Of a stretch of 64,000 nucleotides of DNA, positions 1 to 10,600 are shown one piece after another. The stretch comes from Leidyana gryllorum EB-2025a (taxonomy: Eukaryota; Apicomplexa). Within the stretch, counting starts at the first letter, position 1. Each line of letters opens with the position of its first letter. The translations under genes and the position numbers were made by a program. The notes under the pieces were generated by a model that ran no database searches, was not told the DNA's origin, and worked only from the letters and a program-made list of their open reading frames with translations. The stretch lies in NCBI GenBank assembly GCA_048772705.1, contig JBLWGC010000230.1, forward strand, positions 310,001 through 374,000. Direction: 5' to 3'.

Positions 1-2493
1 AGTGCCGCTGGCAGCTGCACGTCGAGGTCGTCGGGGCCGAGCAGCCACCTCCACCTCTTCATCACTCTCTTCCTCCGAGTCGGATGAGTCCGATGGTGTG
101 TCTGAGGATTCGCCTTCGTCCTCCAAACGGCCTGCTGCTCCCCGCAATCTGTCCCGTGGTGAGCTCACATTGGCATCCGGATATGCGCGCTTGATGTACC
201 TCGCGATCGCGTCACGGAAGTTACGGATCCTAACGTGCGTGAATTCGTGTACGAATTTCGCCATCCGCTCCAGTACCACTTGCCTCGTGCACCCAACCAT
301 GAGGCATCCCATAACGTGATCGGCGATTTGCTGTCGCGCAGCGTATGCGTAAAACCAGCTCGCGTGACGGTACATTAGCAGCAGCAGCAACTTGTTGAGA
401 ATCGATATTACGAGGTCATCCAGAGTCCGCTCGTTCCCATCCCAGTCCGCTACCAATGGTTCGAATTCCGGTGCTCCCAACTGAGCCAGAACGGAGTGCT
501 CAACCGGAGACATGGGGATCGTTGGAAAAGCAGTTATATACCCGATGCTCTGATTGCGACCCTCCCGTACGATAGCGCTCCGAACCACGAGTGGGCGGAT
601 CACACGTTGATACTCACTGGTCTTTAGTGTGAAAATTTCTGTCATCTCTGACATGATCGATATCAGCGCTGCTTCGTGTACCGGATCGTATCCAGTGACC
701 GGTAAAGTCAGCAAATCCCGTTGAATCCGTCGCGAGCTGAGCGCTGCCACTCGTGTGCGCTTTCGTTCCCTTGGTGCTGCAGAAGGCGATGGACTACGTT
801 GACGGGTGCGTCTTGACGAAGATGGTCCAGGATTGTTGTCCAAAAGTTCGGGGAGGTCATCGTCCACAACTTGGCGGGTCCGCCGGGAAGGTCCAGGGGT
901 ATCGTCCGAAGGATCATGTAGAGCACTGGGGTGGATATTGCGGGCCATTCGTGAAGATCGTGGGGTGTTTTCTAAAAGCTCTGGAAGCTGATCGTCTCGT
1001 TCACTCTGGCGATGTCTTCGAGAAGGTGCGGGCACATTGTCCAGCAGAGGCGGTAGGTCGGGGTCCACCTCGCCAGCCGCCGCTGGCGTGGGCACCGAGT
1101 TCCGTTCAGCGCTCGCAGCAAACGCACTGCTGCTCGCCTGACCCCTGCGTGGGCGGGGCTCCCTCTCGATGGGAGTGACTCCTTCCGCCGGTCGGGCCCG
1201 CTTTGCCGACGAAACTCCTCTTGCGGGATATCCACCACGAGCAGCCGCTTGCACGCCTCTCGTCGCGGTCTGTCCGCCTTTCGGAGCGGGGCCACTTCGG
1301 GACGATTGACCCCCTCTACGCGGGGCAGGAGTGACTTCGATACCTGAACGACCTCGTTGTGAAGGGGTGGCTAAGCTGCTGGAACTCGGGCCCGGGGCTG
1401 ATGAGGGATCGTCATCCTCATCTTCACGTCTGGAAGGCTTGATGAGTTGGGGTTCGGCCTGCAGAATCCCAGTGGGAGGCGGAAAAGAGATTTCAGGAGC
1501 TCGGGGGTAAAGCCAAAGCTCTTCTTCGGTGGGTAATCGAATACGAATTTGAAGGTCGTCTGCTCCAAAATTGCTGTGGTCGATGCACTCGGGAAAGGGG
1601 TGCGACGCAGCCAATTCTGTCAAATCCACCCTTGGAGTTGACATTAACGCCGGAGGTGGTGCAATGGCCTTACCCAATTCCCGAAGGAATATTTTGTACC
1701 CGTTCCGCCCCCACATCATAGACATCACCCGCACGGGCAACTTCCTCCGAGCATCGCGGGACTGTCGCATCACAAACTCGTAGTATTTCTGCCTGAAAGC
1801 TTTCACCACGTCTGATAGCCGATTCCGGTGGTTGGGTTCGATACGGGGCAGATGGGCCACATAAGTATTCATCATATGATCCGTCTCCTTGAGGTCTGGT
1901 TGCCACTGCAAACCTTGAAATAGTGGACACTCCTCCAAATTGCATTGCCCATCGCAGCGGTGCCACGGACTCGTCCACGTTCTGGAAACCAGCTGAGGAT
2001 CATTCTGTTCCCCCGGAACTACCACTTCTACTACAAAGAAGTCTGGCCCGAAATCCCACCCCTCATCCTTCTTTTCCTCTTTTGCACCGCCTTCCTCCTC
2101 CGTCGCTGTTGATGAGGCGTCCCTCACAGTCACTAGACGGCTCACAAGGCTTCCGTAGTCCGACGCTGGCCGCCTCCCAATCGACTTTGGTCCTTCTTTC
2201 TCAACGGGGTCAATGGAACCTATCTCCTCCTTGAGCTGCTTCCCATCCATTGTTGCCCCGTCCGCAGGTCCCTCTCCCTCCTTCATGACTGCTGGCAGTG
2301 CAGGGGCTTCAACCGCCGCACCAAGCGGCACCTCCTCCATGTCGTTGCAACCATTTTGTCCATTTCCGAGACTAACGTCGTTCCCGAAGTCGCTCGGCCC
2401 CTGCACCTCCTCGGCCGACTCGCCGGATGGTAGCAGAGCAGACGTATTGATCAAGTTCAATCTGCTGAAACTTAGACGAGATGACTCGGTCAT
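1..2493 (-). CDS. Large low-complexity protein of unknown function, C-terminus beyond window
   Basis: An uninterrupted minus-strand frame of 831 codons runs from ATG at 2493 to the left edge with no stop; the first upstream in-frame stop is at 2539-2541, so 2493 is the first usable ATG. I recognise no family. Reading from the N-terminus: an acidic, disordered first 150 residues; a more ordered block at about residues 165-350 with WHRCDGQC, KAFRQKYYEFVM and MWGRNGYKIFLREL; a basic RG-rich and proline-rich linker; four degenerate LPxLL repeats (about 1070-790); then a hydrophobic helical block with LVISILNKLLLLLMYRH near 380-430; and an acidic SDSSDSEEESDEE run near the left edge. No signal peptide or convincing membrane anchor. 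A nuclear or scaffold role would fit the composition, but that is a guess. Coding status is well supported by frame length; function is open. Confidence 0.72.
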   Translation of the reverse strand, partial: MTESSRLSFSRLNLINTSALLPSGESAEEVQGPSDFGNDVSLGNGQNGCNDMEEVPLGAAVEAPALPAVMKEGEGPADGATMDGKQLKEEIGSIDPVEKEGPKSIGRRPASDYGSLVSRLVTVRDASSTATEEEGGAKEEKKDEGWDFGPDFFVVEVVVPGEQNDPQLVSRTWTSPWHRCDGQCNLEECPLFQGLQWQPDLKETDHMMNTYVAHLPRIEPNHRNRLSDVVKAFRQKYYEFVMRQSRDARRKLPVRVMSMMWGRNGYKIFLRELGKAIAPPPALMSTPRVDLTELAASHPFPECIDHSNFGADDLQIRIRLPTEEELWLYPRAPEISFPPPTGILQAEPQLIKPSRREDEDDDPSSAPGPSSSSLATPSQRGRSGIEVTPAPRRGGQSSRSGPAPKGGQTATRGVQAAARGGYPARGVSSAKRARPAEGVTPIEREPRPRRGQASSSAFAASAERNSVPTPAAAGEVDPDLPPLLDNVPAPSRRHRQSERDDQLPELLENTPRSSRMARNIHPSALHDPSDDTPGPSRRTRQVVDDDLPELLDNNPGPSSSRRTRQRSPSPSAAPRERKRTRVAALSSRRIQRDLLTLPVTGYDPVHEAALISIMSEMTEIFTLKTSEYQRVIRPLVVRSAIVREGRNQSIGYITAFPTIPMSPVEHSVLAQLGAPEFEPLVADWDGNERTLDDLVISILNKLLLLLMYRHASWFYAYAARQQIADHVMGCLMVGCTRQVVLERMAKFVHEFTHVRIRNFRDAIARYIKRAYPDANVSSPRDRLRGAAGRLEDEGESSDTPSDSSDSEEESDEEVEVAARPRRPRRAAASGT
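790..1070 (-). repeat. Four degenerate repeats with LPxLL and PxPSRRxRQ signatures
   Basis: Within the unknown protein, a unit of about 22-25 residues recurs four times. Copies carry DPDLPPLLDNVPAPSRRHRQ, DDQLPELLENTPRSSRMAR, a weaker DPSDDTPGPSRRTRQ and DDDLPELLDNNPGPSSSRR. Each copy is an acidic patch, then LPxLL, then NxP, then a basic RR tail. The spacing and diverged codons indicate an old internal duplication, not simple sequence. Confidence 0.7.
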
Positions 2494-3020
2494 ATATGGT
2501 CGAGGGACTAAATTTTTGTGACCGACCACGATTCGCCACTACCCAGCCGATTTTCGACGGGGCCCTAGAACGCTCTTTCGCCATCAAGAACGCCGGCTCA
2601 GCCGTCGCTCAACCGTTCAGCAACGTATAAGCGGCACGGCGAACATGTTGCAGCGCTGCAGCATCATTATAGCCCACGGAAATCACACCCCGGCCGTCTG
2701 ACAAGTCGTTTTGTCTGCGAAACTGACAACATCATTTTGAACAGTGTCGGTATCTGCATTGATGAATTCACTTATTTGACTGTATACAGTATTAGGTTTG
2801 GTTAATAGAACAATGATGCATTCAAGGAACCATCAATTAGTTACAATTGGACATAAGTGGGTCTTTACTTAATGATTGGTGCTATCTAAAGGTCATTGGG
2901 CGGCTTCGAGTGAAGCCAATTCGTTAATCGAACACAGTAAAGCACGTAGAACAGTCCACACGATAACGATCTTGGAATCCGATAAGCTCTCCAGCATTGT
3001 CGATAAAGCTGTTGAATAGC
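2494..3020. other. Intergenic stretch, no gene seen
   Basis: 527 bp between the start of the unknown minus-strand gene and the H2B stop. It is more AT-rich than its surroundings and all frames are broken by stops. It should hold the promoter of the upstream gene and the H2B 3' end. I recognised no RNA gene. Confidence 0.5.
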
Positions 3021-3392
3021 TTAGGCAGCCTTGCCTTGGTATTTGGTGCAGGCTTTGGTGCCCTCATTGATGGCGTGTTTAGCCAACTCGCCCGGAAGGA
3101 TAAGACGAACGGCAGTTTGAATCTCTTTAGAACCCATAGTCTTGTACTTATGGCGCTTGCAGAGAGTTGAGGCTTCATCACAGAGACGACCAAAGCAATC
3201 CATCACGAAAGAGTTCATGATAGCCATTGCCCGCCCCGAAATACCAATCTCGGGATGCACAGACTTGAGCACCTTGTAGATGTAAGACACGTACTTGTGA
3301 GAAGTGCCATGTCGCTTCTTCTTGGCTCCACCGGCAGCCGAAGTAGGAGTCTTCTTCGCAGACTTCTTCGCAACCTTCTTCTCGGCAGCCAT
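3021..3392 (-). CDS. H2B: Histone H2B
   Basis: Single-exon 123-residue core histone H2B, which pairs with H2A in the nucleosome. The lysine-rich tail ([15 protein letters not shown]) is followed by the histone fold: [34 protein letters not shown], then [21 protein letters not shown] and a short C-terminal helix ending CTKYQGKAA. Length and order are canonical; the usual C-terminal EGTKAVTKYTS is recognisable as [11 protein letters not shown]. It is divergently paired with H3 across a 272-bp gap, so the two are probably co-regulated in S phase. Intronless, as expected for a core histone. Confidence 0.97.
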   Translation of the reverse strand: MAAEKKVAKKSAKKTPTSAAGGAKKKRHGTSHKYVSYIYKVLKSVHPEIGISGRAMAIMNSFVMDCFGRLCDEASTLCKRHKYKTMGSKEIQTAVRLILPGELAKHAINEGTKACTKYQGKAA

Positions 3393-3664
3393 TGCTGTTG
3401 TTTGGTGAACAGAGAGCTAACTAAGTAATGAAAGGCTTGTGGAGTGCTCGATGTGCTTTCAGAAGACCTGACCGTTCTGAGCTCTTGGAAAAGTGTTTGG
3501 GGAAAACGCACACCTTATTTTGGTGGAGACGCGCGTCCGCGTGTCGCCAACCTGTCCCAAACAGCGAACCTGGTTTTCCACAAAACCCCGCAGCCACTGT
3601 TACTCTTCCTTACACAGCAAATCCGCATTCCCAGCTCTGAATTGCTCTACATCGCCAACACACA
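3393..3664. promoter_or_regulatory. Shared H2B/H3 divergent promoter region
   Basis: The 272 bp between the two start codons are the only room for both promoters and 5' UTRs. I could not identify a repeated box with confidence. The role is inferred from the arrangement. Confidence 0.6.
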
Positions 3665-4090
3665 ATGACCAAGACTAAGCACGCCGCACGCAAGTCCACT
3701 ACTTTGGCCGGCAAGGCTCCTCGGAAGCAACTCGCTTCTAAGGCCGCCCGCAAGTCGGTTTCCACCGCTGCTGGAGGTCCGGGTGCGAAGAAGCCCCGTC
3801 GCTACAAGCCCGGAACTGTGGCTCTCCGTGAAATCCGTCGTTATCAGAAATCTACCGAGCTTCTTATTCGCAAGCTTCCCTTCCAGAGGCTTGTGAAGGA
3901 GATCGCTGGCGAGTTCAAGTCTGAACTTCGTTTCCAATCTTCGGCTGTGTTGGCCCTTCAAGAGGCCTCTGAGGCGTACCTTGTCGGTCTCTTTGAAGAT
4001 ACTAACTTGTGCGCTATCCATGCTAAGAGGGTCACCATCATGGCCAAGGATATTCTGTTGGCACGCCGGATCAGAGGCGAACGTGCTTAA
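3665..4090 (+). CDS. H3: Histone H3 with a divergent N-terminal tail
   Basis: Single-exon 141-codon histone H3. From residue 50 on ([20 protein letters not shown] onward) it is nearly canonical, including [36 protein letters not shown] and the terminal RRIRGERA. The tail differs: it begins [20 protein letters not shown], so K4, K9 and S10 are kept, but R2 is K, Q5 is H, T6 is A, and two residues are inserted before the position equivalent to K14. A second insertion of three residues lies after the K27-S28 motif ([16 protein letters not shown]). Total length without Met is 140, against 135 in most eukaryotes. The gene is divergent from H2B. It could be the main H3 or a variant; a single locus cannot tell. 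Confidence 0.97.
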   Translation: MTKTKHAARKSTTLAGKAPRKQLASKAARKSVSTAAGGPGAKKPRRYKPGTVALREIRRYQKSTELLIRKLPFQRLVKEIAGEFKSELRFQSSAVLALQEASEAYLVGLFEDTNLCAIHAKRVTIMAKDILLARRIRGERA

Positions 4091-4100
4091 AGAGGGCAAT

Positions 4101-4135
4101 CGGTGAATCACCGGCCACCCGTAGAAGCACACGGG
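4101..4135 (+). terminator. Two small hairpins just after the H3 stop
   Basis: Eleven bases after the H3 stop lies a perfect palindrome (4101-4113, CGGTGA-A-TCACCG). It is followed by a second stem (CCCGT 4118-4122 with ACGGG 4131-4135, 8-base loop). The position suits a histone mRNA 3' element, but neither matches the animal histone stem-loop consensus. Role is inference. Confidence 0.35.
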
Positions 4136-4628
4136 TTTCTCTTTAGTTAGATTACTTTACACTGGGAGGTCGGAGACTTACAGCTGGCTGACAAGAGCTG
4201 TACAGAGATGTGATTATGTTATTTATATGCTATGATTGATGATAATCGTCTCACTCGAGATGTATTGTTTCTTCTTCTGCCAACTAAAAAGGATTCTCTT
4301 ATCGGTGCTATCTATATACCTTTTAAATGCAAACGAGTAGTCAAGTAACTGTCGCTCACGTACATACAAGCACTGTAAAAGCAATGATGTTTTGGATCAG
4401 ATTCTCAAACATTGCTGTCACATTTGATTAAGTTCCAAACATTGTTCCGATACTTTTTCTCTCTTGTAGGCCAGAGAGTGACTTATCGTTTATGACTGTC
4501 AATCTTCGTTATAGATCATCAGCTTTGGTACATTAGGGGATTAGCGAGAGGGTCTCGAGATCGAGAGATCTTTGACTCCTGCTTCATCAGTGACGTAGTC
4601 AGTCTGAAATTTTTGAGCTCGCCAGGCT
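4136..4628. other. Intergenic stretch, no gene seen
   Basis: About 490 bp of AT-richer sequence between H3 and the giant ligase gene. It is full of stops in all frames and should contain the H3 3' UTR and the promoter of the next gene. Confidence 0.5.
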
Positions 4629-7600
4629 ATGGATGTAGATGAGCTCGTTGAGTATCTTGCGGAGAACAGAAGTATATCTGGGAGACATTCCTTCACGCTG
4701 GAAGATGCGCTGCGCGGTTTGACGGGCGGCGAAGCTTCGACACCGATTTCTGATCCCGCTGCTGAATTGATCACAGAGGACCATGAATTTGCGGACAACT
4801 TGACTGGAGCATCTGTGGGGCCTGGATCGGCTGTTATGACAGTGCGGGGACCAGTGACTGAGAAGCACTGTTTGAGCACAACGATCGTGGATTCCCATCG
4901 AGGTGACGCTAGCAAGGATCTGTCGAAGCGATTTTGGGACTCTCCTGTGTGGCTGGATGACTGTTTCGAGATGCATCGGCATGGGGTGGACATACAGCGA
5001 ACGTATGCCAATACGCGCCATGTGGTGGTGCGGGCGAGTGATATGGACGTCTCTGCAACTGAGAGTGCCAGATTTCATGCATCGACATTACGTAATCATA
5101 AGCGTGCACGGTTCATTCCGGAGCGCCTACCAGTACGCGAACATGCCAACGAAGATCTACAGACCGCCATTCAAGTGATCGAGAGTGCCCAAGCTACAAT
5201 GTCGACGCGGGCGTCATCATCTGACATAAATACAGCACAATTGGTCAAACGATTCCGAGCAGATCTTCGGATGGAAGTAACAGGTCGAAACTACAAAAGT
5301 GCCAGCTACTGGGAAACCTCTCATGCAGCATTGATCATTGGTGCATCGAGAGCCAAACAGGTTAGTCACCACTGCTTTTTGAGAGTCACACTCACACTTG
5401 TGCAGCCGTTTCTGCTGGCAGGAGTTATACTGCACAGCTTAATGAATCAGAGGAGTGGGAGGGTACCCCCATTGGAGCCATGTACAGCCTCATTTGATGA
5501 CTGTGACCTAACCTGGGCGCTGAGTGATTTGGTAAGAGTCATTCCGGTTTGGTACTCTCCACGTGGTATTGACAGCATTGGGTGAGCACAATGAACGAGA
5601 ATGTGTGGTATCCACCACGAAAAGGGAGCGAGAAAATATGGCCTTGCGTCTCGGACGACAAGAATGCCGCAAGTTTGAGTGATGAGAGCCCCATAGCCAA
5701 CCTATGCCGAATGGCACATGGATGGGCTGTTAGGCTGAATCGGATCCGCTTATCGAATGGATCTGACACCGGGGTGTGTCGCCCTCTCGACCTTTCATAC
5801 TTACCCGAAATCCCTGCACCCAACAAGTTTGCGAAATCAGCTTCCCAGGAGGATCAAAAGGGAGAGTCAGCAGTCGAGAACCGTCGCTTAGGAGTCACAG
5901 CGCCCATACTGCGCAAAGGAGTCAAGTTTTGTCAGATTCGTATTTCTGTTACAAAAACCCATCGGGAAGCCTTGTTGAGCAGCCCTTCGGATTCTACAGA
6001 GTCTTCCACCCGTTTCTCTATCGGTATAATATCAGCCGACACCAAAAGAGCGTCTGTGGGCGAATTATCGCAGTCCCCGGACGCTGTTTGTTTCTCCAGT
6101 GCTGATGGCAAGATCCACGTGGGCGAGTCGTTTGCAAGGGTAGCCGCAGCCGACCTTTACCCACACGGGTTTAACGACGAACCGCAACTCGCGAACCAAA
6201 TTCTGGCGTCCATTTGCGACAGCAACCCGGAAGGAACTGAGGAAGCGTCTTCTTCCACTTCCAAACCGCAACACAGAACCTCATGGACATTCACTCTCTT
6301 GTACGACATGGATCAGGGACTCTTGTCAATCTCGCTTTGCGGAGAGCCTTTGGTGACTTCATTAGCTATCCACCCCCGCAAAGCCTCGCGGTTCGCCGTC
6401 TGGCTGAATGATGAGGGTTTGGAGGCTGAGATCTTACACCTGCATCCCCTGTCGACTCACGATATGGACATCTACGAAGCCGCCATACCCAGCCCGCTAA
6501 TACCTCATCCAATACCTCCCGATATGCTCGCGCTGCATGTTGCGATTGCTTGGCTACGCTGGCAAGAGAATGCTCGCGAAACGCACTCGAGAAGTGTGTG
6601 TGAGTCACGGTCAGACCTGCAATCATTGGCATACATCGACATGTCACTGCAACTGATTGTCAAAGAAGCTCGAGAAGAGAGGAGGTCTCGGTACCACGAA
6701 CCCATCTGTTGGGCTCTCTTACGAATTCTTACCTTTGTCCTGACCCATTATCGGGCAGTTGAAAACGATATTGTTCCGTCTGACACCCAAAACGCTTCCA
6801 TCGAGCTTCCCCGCTACACGGACACTCAGTTTCAGTCGCTCGAGTCCTGGGGAGAGCAGTATTTGTTCAATCCTTATGCGGAGTGCGTCGCTCCAATACT
6901 TTTGTCATTGTGGAAGACCTGCCAAGAAGTGCGCCAGCTCACTCGTGTGGAGGACCCCTCGTCCACGACGAGCTCGGACCATTGGAAATTTCATGTTGAT
7001 GGTACCCTGAGTAACCTCTCTCTGGCGTTAAGCTCCAGTGTACTGCGCTGGTTCACTCGTGAGCCGAGAGCCCACCCCAGCGGTCGTCCCACTCTGCCGA
7101 CAAGTGCTGTACGCATCCCGCATCCTCAGATCGCTGAACATCTGAAGCATCTGCACTCCATATTAGAAAGTTTCGTACGAACGTATGAGCCCCCCCCTCC
7201 GGGTGATGATAAGCGGTATTCATCGGAAGATCCCAAGACGGGGGCTACACGCATGTCAGAAGGGGAGAATGATGAGGGGCCGACGGTGCGGCAAAGTGGT
7301 GGGGACGAGTCGCCAAGTGCCGCGACCAATCCAGTTTTGCTATCGCGGGTTAGCCAAGCATTAAGCGTACTCAAAGCTCCCGCGGTCAAAGTACTTTTGG
7401 TGTGCACTAATGTCTATGCCGAAGAAAGTGCTTCAAAGATCATCTCTGTACTTGGTGCCATGGCGAAGATTGGAGATCAAGATCCCCGTCCCGAAATGAA
7501 GAAACTTGGCAATGAGGCGGGAAAGTTCATTGGAAATTTGGTGCACTGTTTGACGGCCTTTATGGCCTCCGGCCTCGGAGGATCCAATGCTGCCAAAGCT

Positions 7601-10600
7601 GACCCCTCTTTGAAAGCCACGGGTGGATTGACTGTCGAGCAACAGATCAGTTCTCTCAAGGAGTCATCGGCGGATGACCCGCCGACCACCACGCTGCCAG
7701 CTCACCAGGAGGAGTACCGACTCCGTAATCTCGTCCAAACATACGCGAGCAATATGGTTCCTACGGTCCAACCCAACAGTTTGGAGCGGATGTGCCGTCA
7801 CCTGCACACCATTATGGACGATCTCGTACCCGATATGTCGTATGTCCCAGATGTGGTGGTCCGCATCGTTCAAGGACTGCAGAGAATTATGACCGTATGT
7901 TTGATGGACCCAATGGCCACACCCCAGCTGCTCCCAGAGACATATCGTCTCACCCACCGTTTGATTGAACTGCTCGATCGTCCATGGACACAGTGGCCAA
8001 GCAACGCCGAGGACACAGAGGACACCATGTTTCTGGTCCTCGATACCTCTCATCCATTGATGGTTAAGAATAACAGTGAACAGGACAGCACTAAGAGTAC
8101 CTGGAGATACGTGATGCCCTTTGACTATCCGATGACTGTTGAGATCTTTCACCATCCCAACTTTGAACTCACAGCTCCTCAGGCCGTCCTCGCCATCAAA
8201 GTGAGTCCCAATCCGAATCACACTTCTCTCTATCGGCGGACCACCGCTCCTTCTGTAGGCAATTCAACCCGTGTCTCCCGATGACTACGTCCACCACGGC
8301 ACCGTTCCCTACACCAACATGGCTCCCGTCGAACAGGTCTTTGTGGTGGACAAACCGGAGACTCAAAAGTTTGAGAACGTGTCGGTGTTCCAGGTACGTT
8401 TGACGCTCTCCAAGTTCAGTCTGCAACTCCTGTGACATCAGATGACTCTCAATATGTTCAATGATCTCGTGGTCAAACCGCTTTGGGGTTTCGAGCTTGT
8501 TGCCAAGATATCTGGTCCGGGTAGGAGTTGGCAGTTCGACAATGCGCCACAACGGCTCCTCCTCACCCTAATGCTGCTCACATCGTCTTTGGCGTCCATC
8601 ACGTTGGCCAAGGGATTATCCTGTAAAGCTGTGTCCTCAATCTTCGAACCCGCACTGGCCGGCAGGAGAACCGTTGGGTTGGATGATCCCCACGTAGCGT
8701 CGCTGGTCAAGACACTTTGGCAACAGCACCAAAAGGATGGCCAGGTGGACGTCGACTTTGTCAAGGAGGAAGCCGTGAAGCTTTTGACCTCATTTGGGTG
8801 CGATGAGATTCCTTCGAGACTCGACGCACTTCTGGACACCGTCGTTCTGCATCTCATTTGGCGATTTGAGATGGGACCGTCCGCACCTCTGGACTCGTCT
8901 CTCAAGGCGTCGGTATCACTGAGATTGCTCTGGGATATGCGATCCACTTCAAAGCCGGTTCAGGAGTGCACCGCCGACACCCTCGCGAAAGCCGTTGTCA
9001 TTGCACACCTCCTGCGTTACGATGAAGAGGAGAAGAAAGATGAGAACAACGGTGAATCCGAGGCCGTTATGGCCATTGGAGCTTTACACTCCTCGAAGCT
9101 TTGGAAACTCATTCTACCCACCCTTAGCATCCCCGACTTCTTGAATCAGGCGGTCTCACTGGGAACGCTTCCCCAGAGATTCAGGGGTGCCTGGCAAAAG
9201 TATGAGGACTTGTTGGCTCAGACGGCCGATTTGAAGGGAGTCACTGACTCTGGTCACTGGGGATCGAGAGCGCTGAGCACAGCTACCGTAATGGGATCGT
9301 TGATCAACCATTTCTACAAAGTCGCCGCTTTCCTGGAAACCGCAGCGCCTCCAGACCCGGTTCCTCGTCTATTCGCTCAGGTGCCTCTTGAGAGTTTGTT
9401 GAGCCGGAGTCTCGCAGTCTTGGAGCTGACCTCCAGTGCGAAGAGCGATGAAGGGAAAGCCAAATTAGCCTTGGAGGGGCTTCATCAGTTTGTGGCCTCC
9501 TCCGTCACAAGCCGTGCCGAGATTGACAGATTGGCACACTCTCTCAAGGGTTTGGCGCTCATCATAGGCAAAGTGACGATGACGGATGGGCCCCCAGACG
9601 GTTTCCGTACTTCTGTGTCTGTTGCTCGTCAACAGTGTATCATTATATACATCCTCTCTCTCCTTCTCAAGATCCTGTCGCACTGCACCGATCCGGAACC
9701 CGTTTTCACAACCTTCGCTGAACTCCACAATCGGGCGTTGGAAGTCTTCCAGAGCTCCCTGTGTTGGATTGATGAGACTATGTCGACTTGGCATTGGCTC
9801 TCACCAACCGGGCGGGCCTTCCGGAGAAAGCGACAGCTCCTCTTGGCTGGAGCCACTTCCACACCTAATGAACCGGTGGCACTGCCAATGACTGAAGCAA
9901 TAGTTGCTGTGGCAGTGGTGGTGAAGCCGGGCGTCGAGAACGGAAATAAACCTATGCCGCCCAACGTCTCTCGTATCGATTACGAGTGTGTGATGCAGAA
10001 CTTTGCATTGTCACATTCACAGGGTAATTATGAAGTTTGGGTTCGGCGCCACTCCACGCGATATGCGAGTCGCGCAGCCGCGACCATCCCACCACGACGG
10101 CTAAAGTACTCTCAGAAGCCATATGAAGCGCCGCTGATGCCCATAAAGTATCTCAACTCGCTAGACTTCCAATTGTCGGACTTGCCAACTCCCACTCTGA
10201 AGCCCCAAGCGTATCTGCTCCGTGGAGAATCACGTGTAACGGGAGCGCCCACCTCGGCCTTGGCCCGGGTGACATTGAGTGAGAACGGGACCTTAAATCA
10301 AGAAGTGAGGGCGGTCACCCCACCAACTCCCATTGCAATGTATCGCTGGCGAGCTCACTTGTCCTCGAACCTTCAGGATCACGCTCGGATCCACGTGACA
10401 TTCCCTGAGAGTCGAGCCGCTCAACACGAATGGTTGGTGAATTTGGGTCTGTTGATTCAAGCCCGATACCTGACTTTGTCATCCATTTGGACCATTCTGT
10501 TGTCCACTGCACTTTCGAATGTAATCGTGGAGAAACATCAACAAGCGTTCCTTCGGTCTCGACTATACCAAGTGTTGGCTGATCTTGGGACCCGCGTGAT

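Noticed and set aside
2372-2587. 71-codon minus-strand frame upstream of the left-edge gene, with GTAGTGG...TTTAG as a possible intron
   Set aside because: Joining it to the main frame is possible, but nothing in the 20 added residues supports it, and the main frame has its own ATG at 2493.
3647-4132. 161-codon minus-strand frame over H3
   Set aside because: Exact shadow of the conserved H3 gene.
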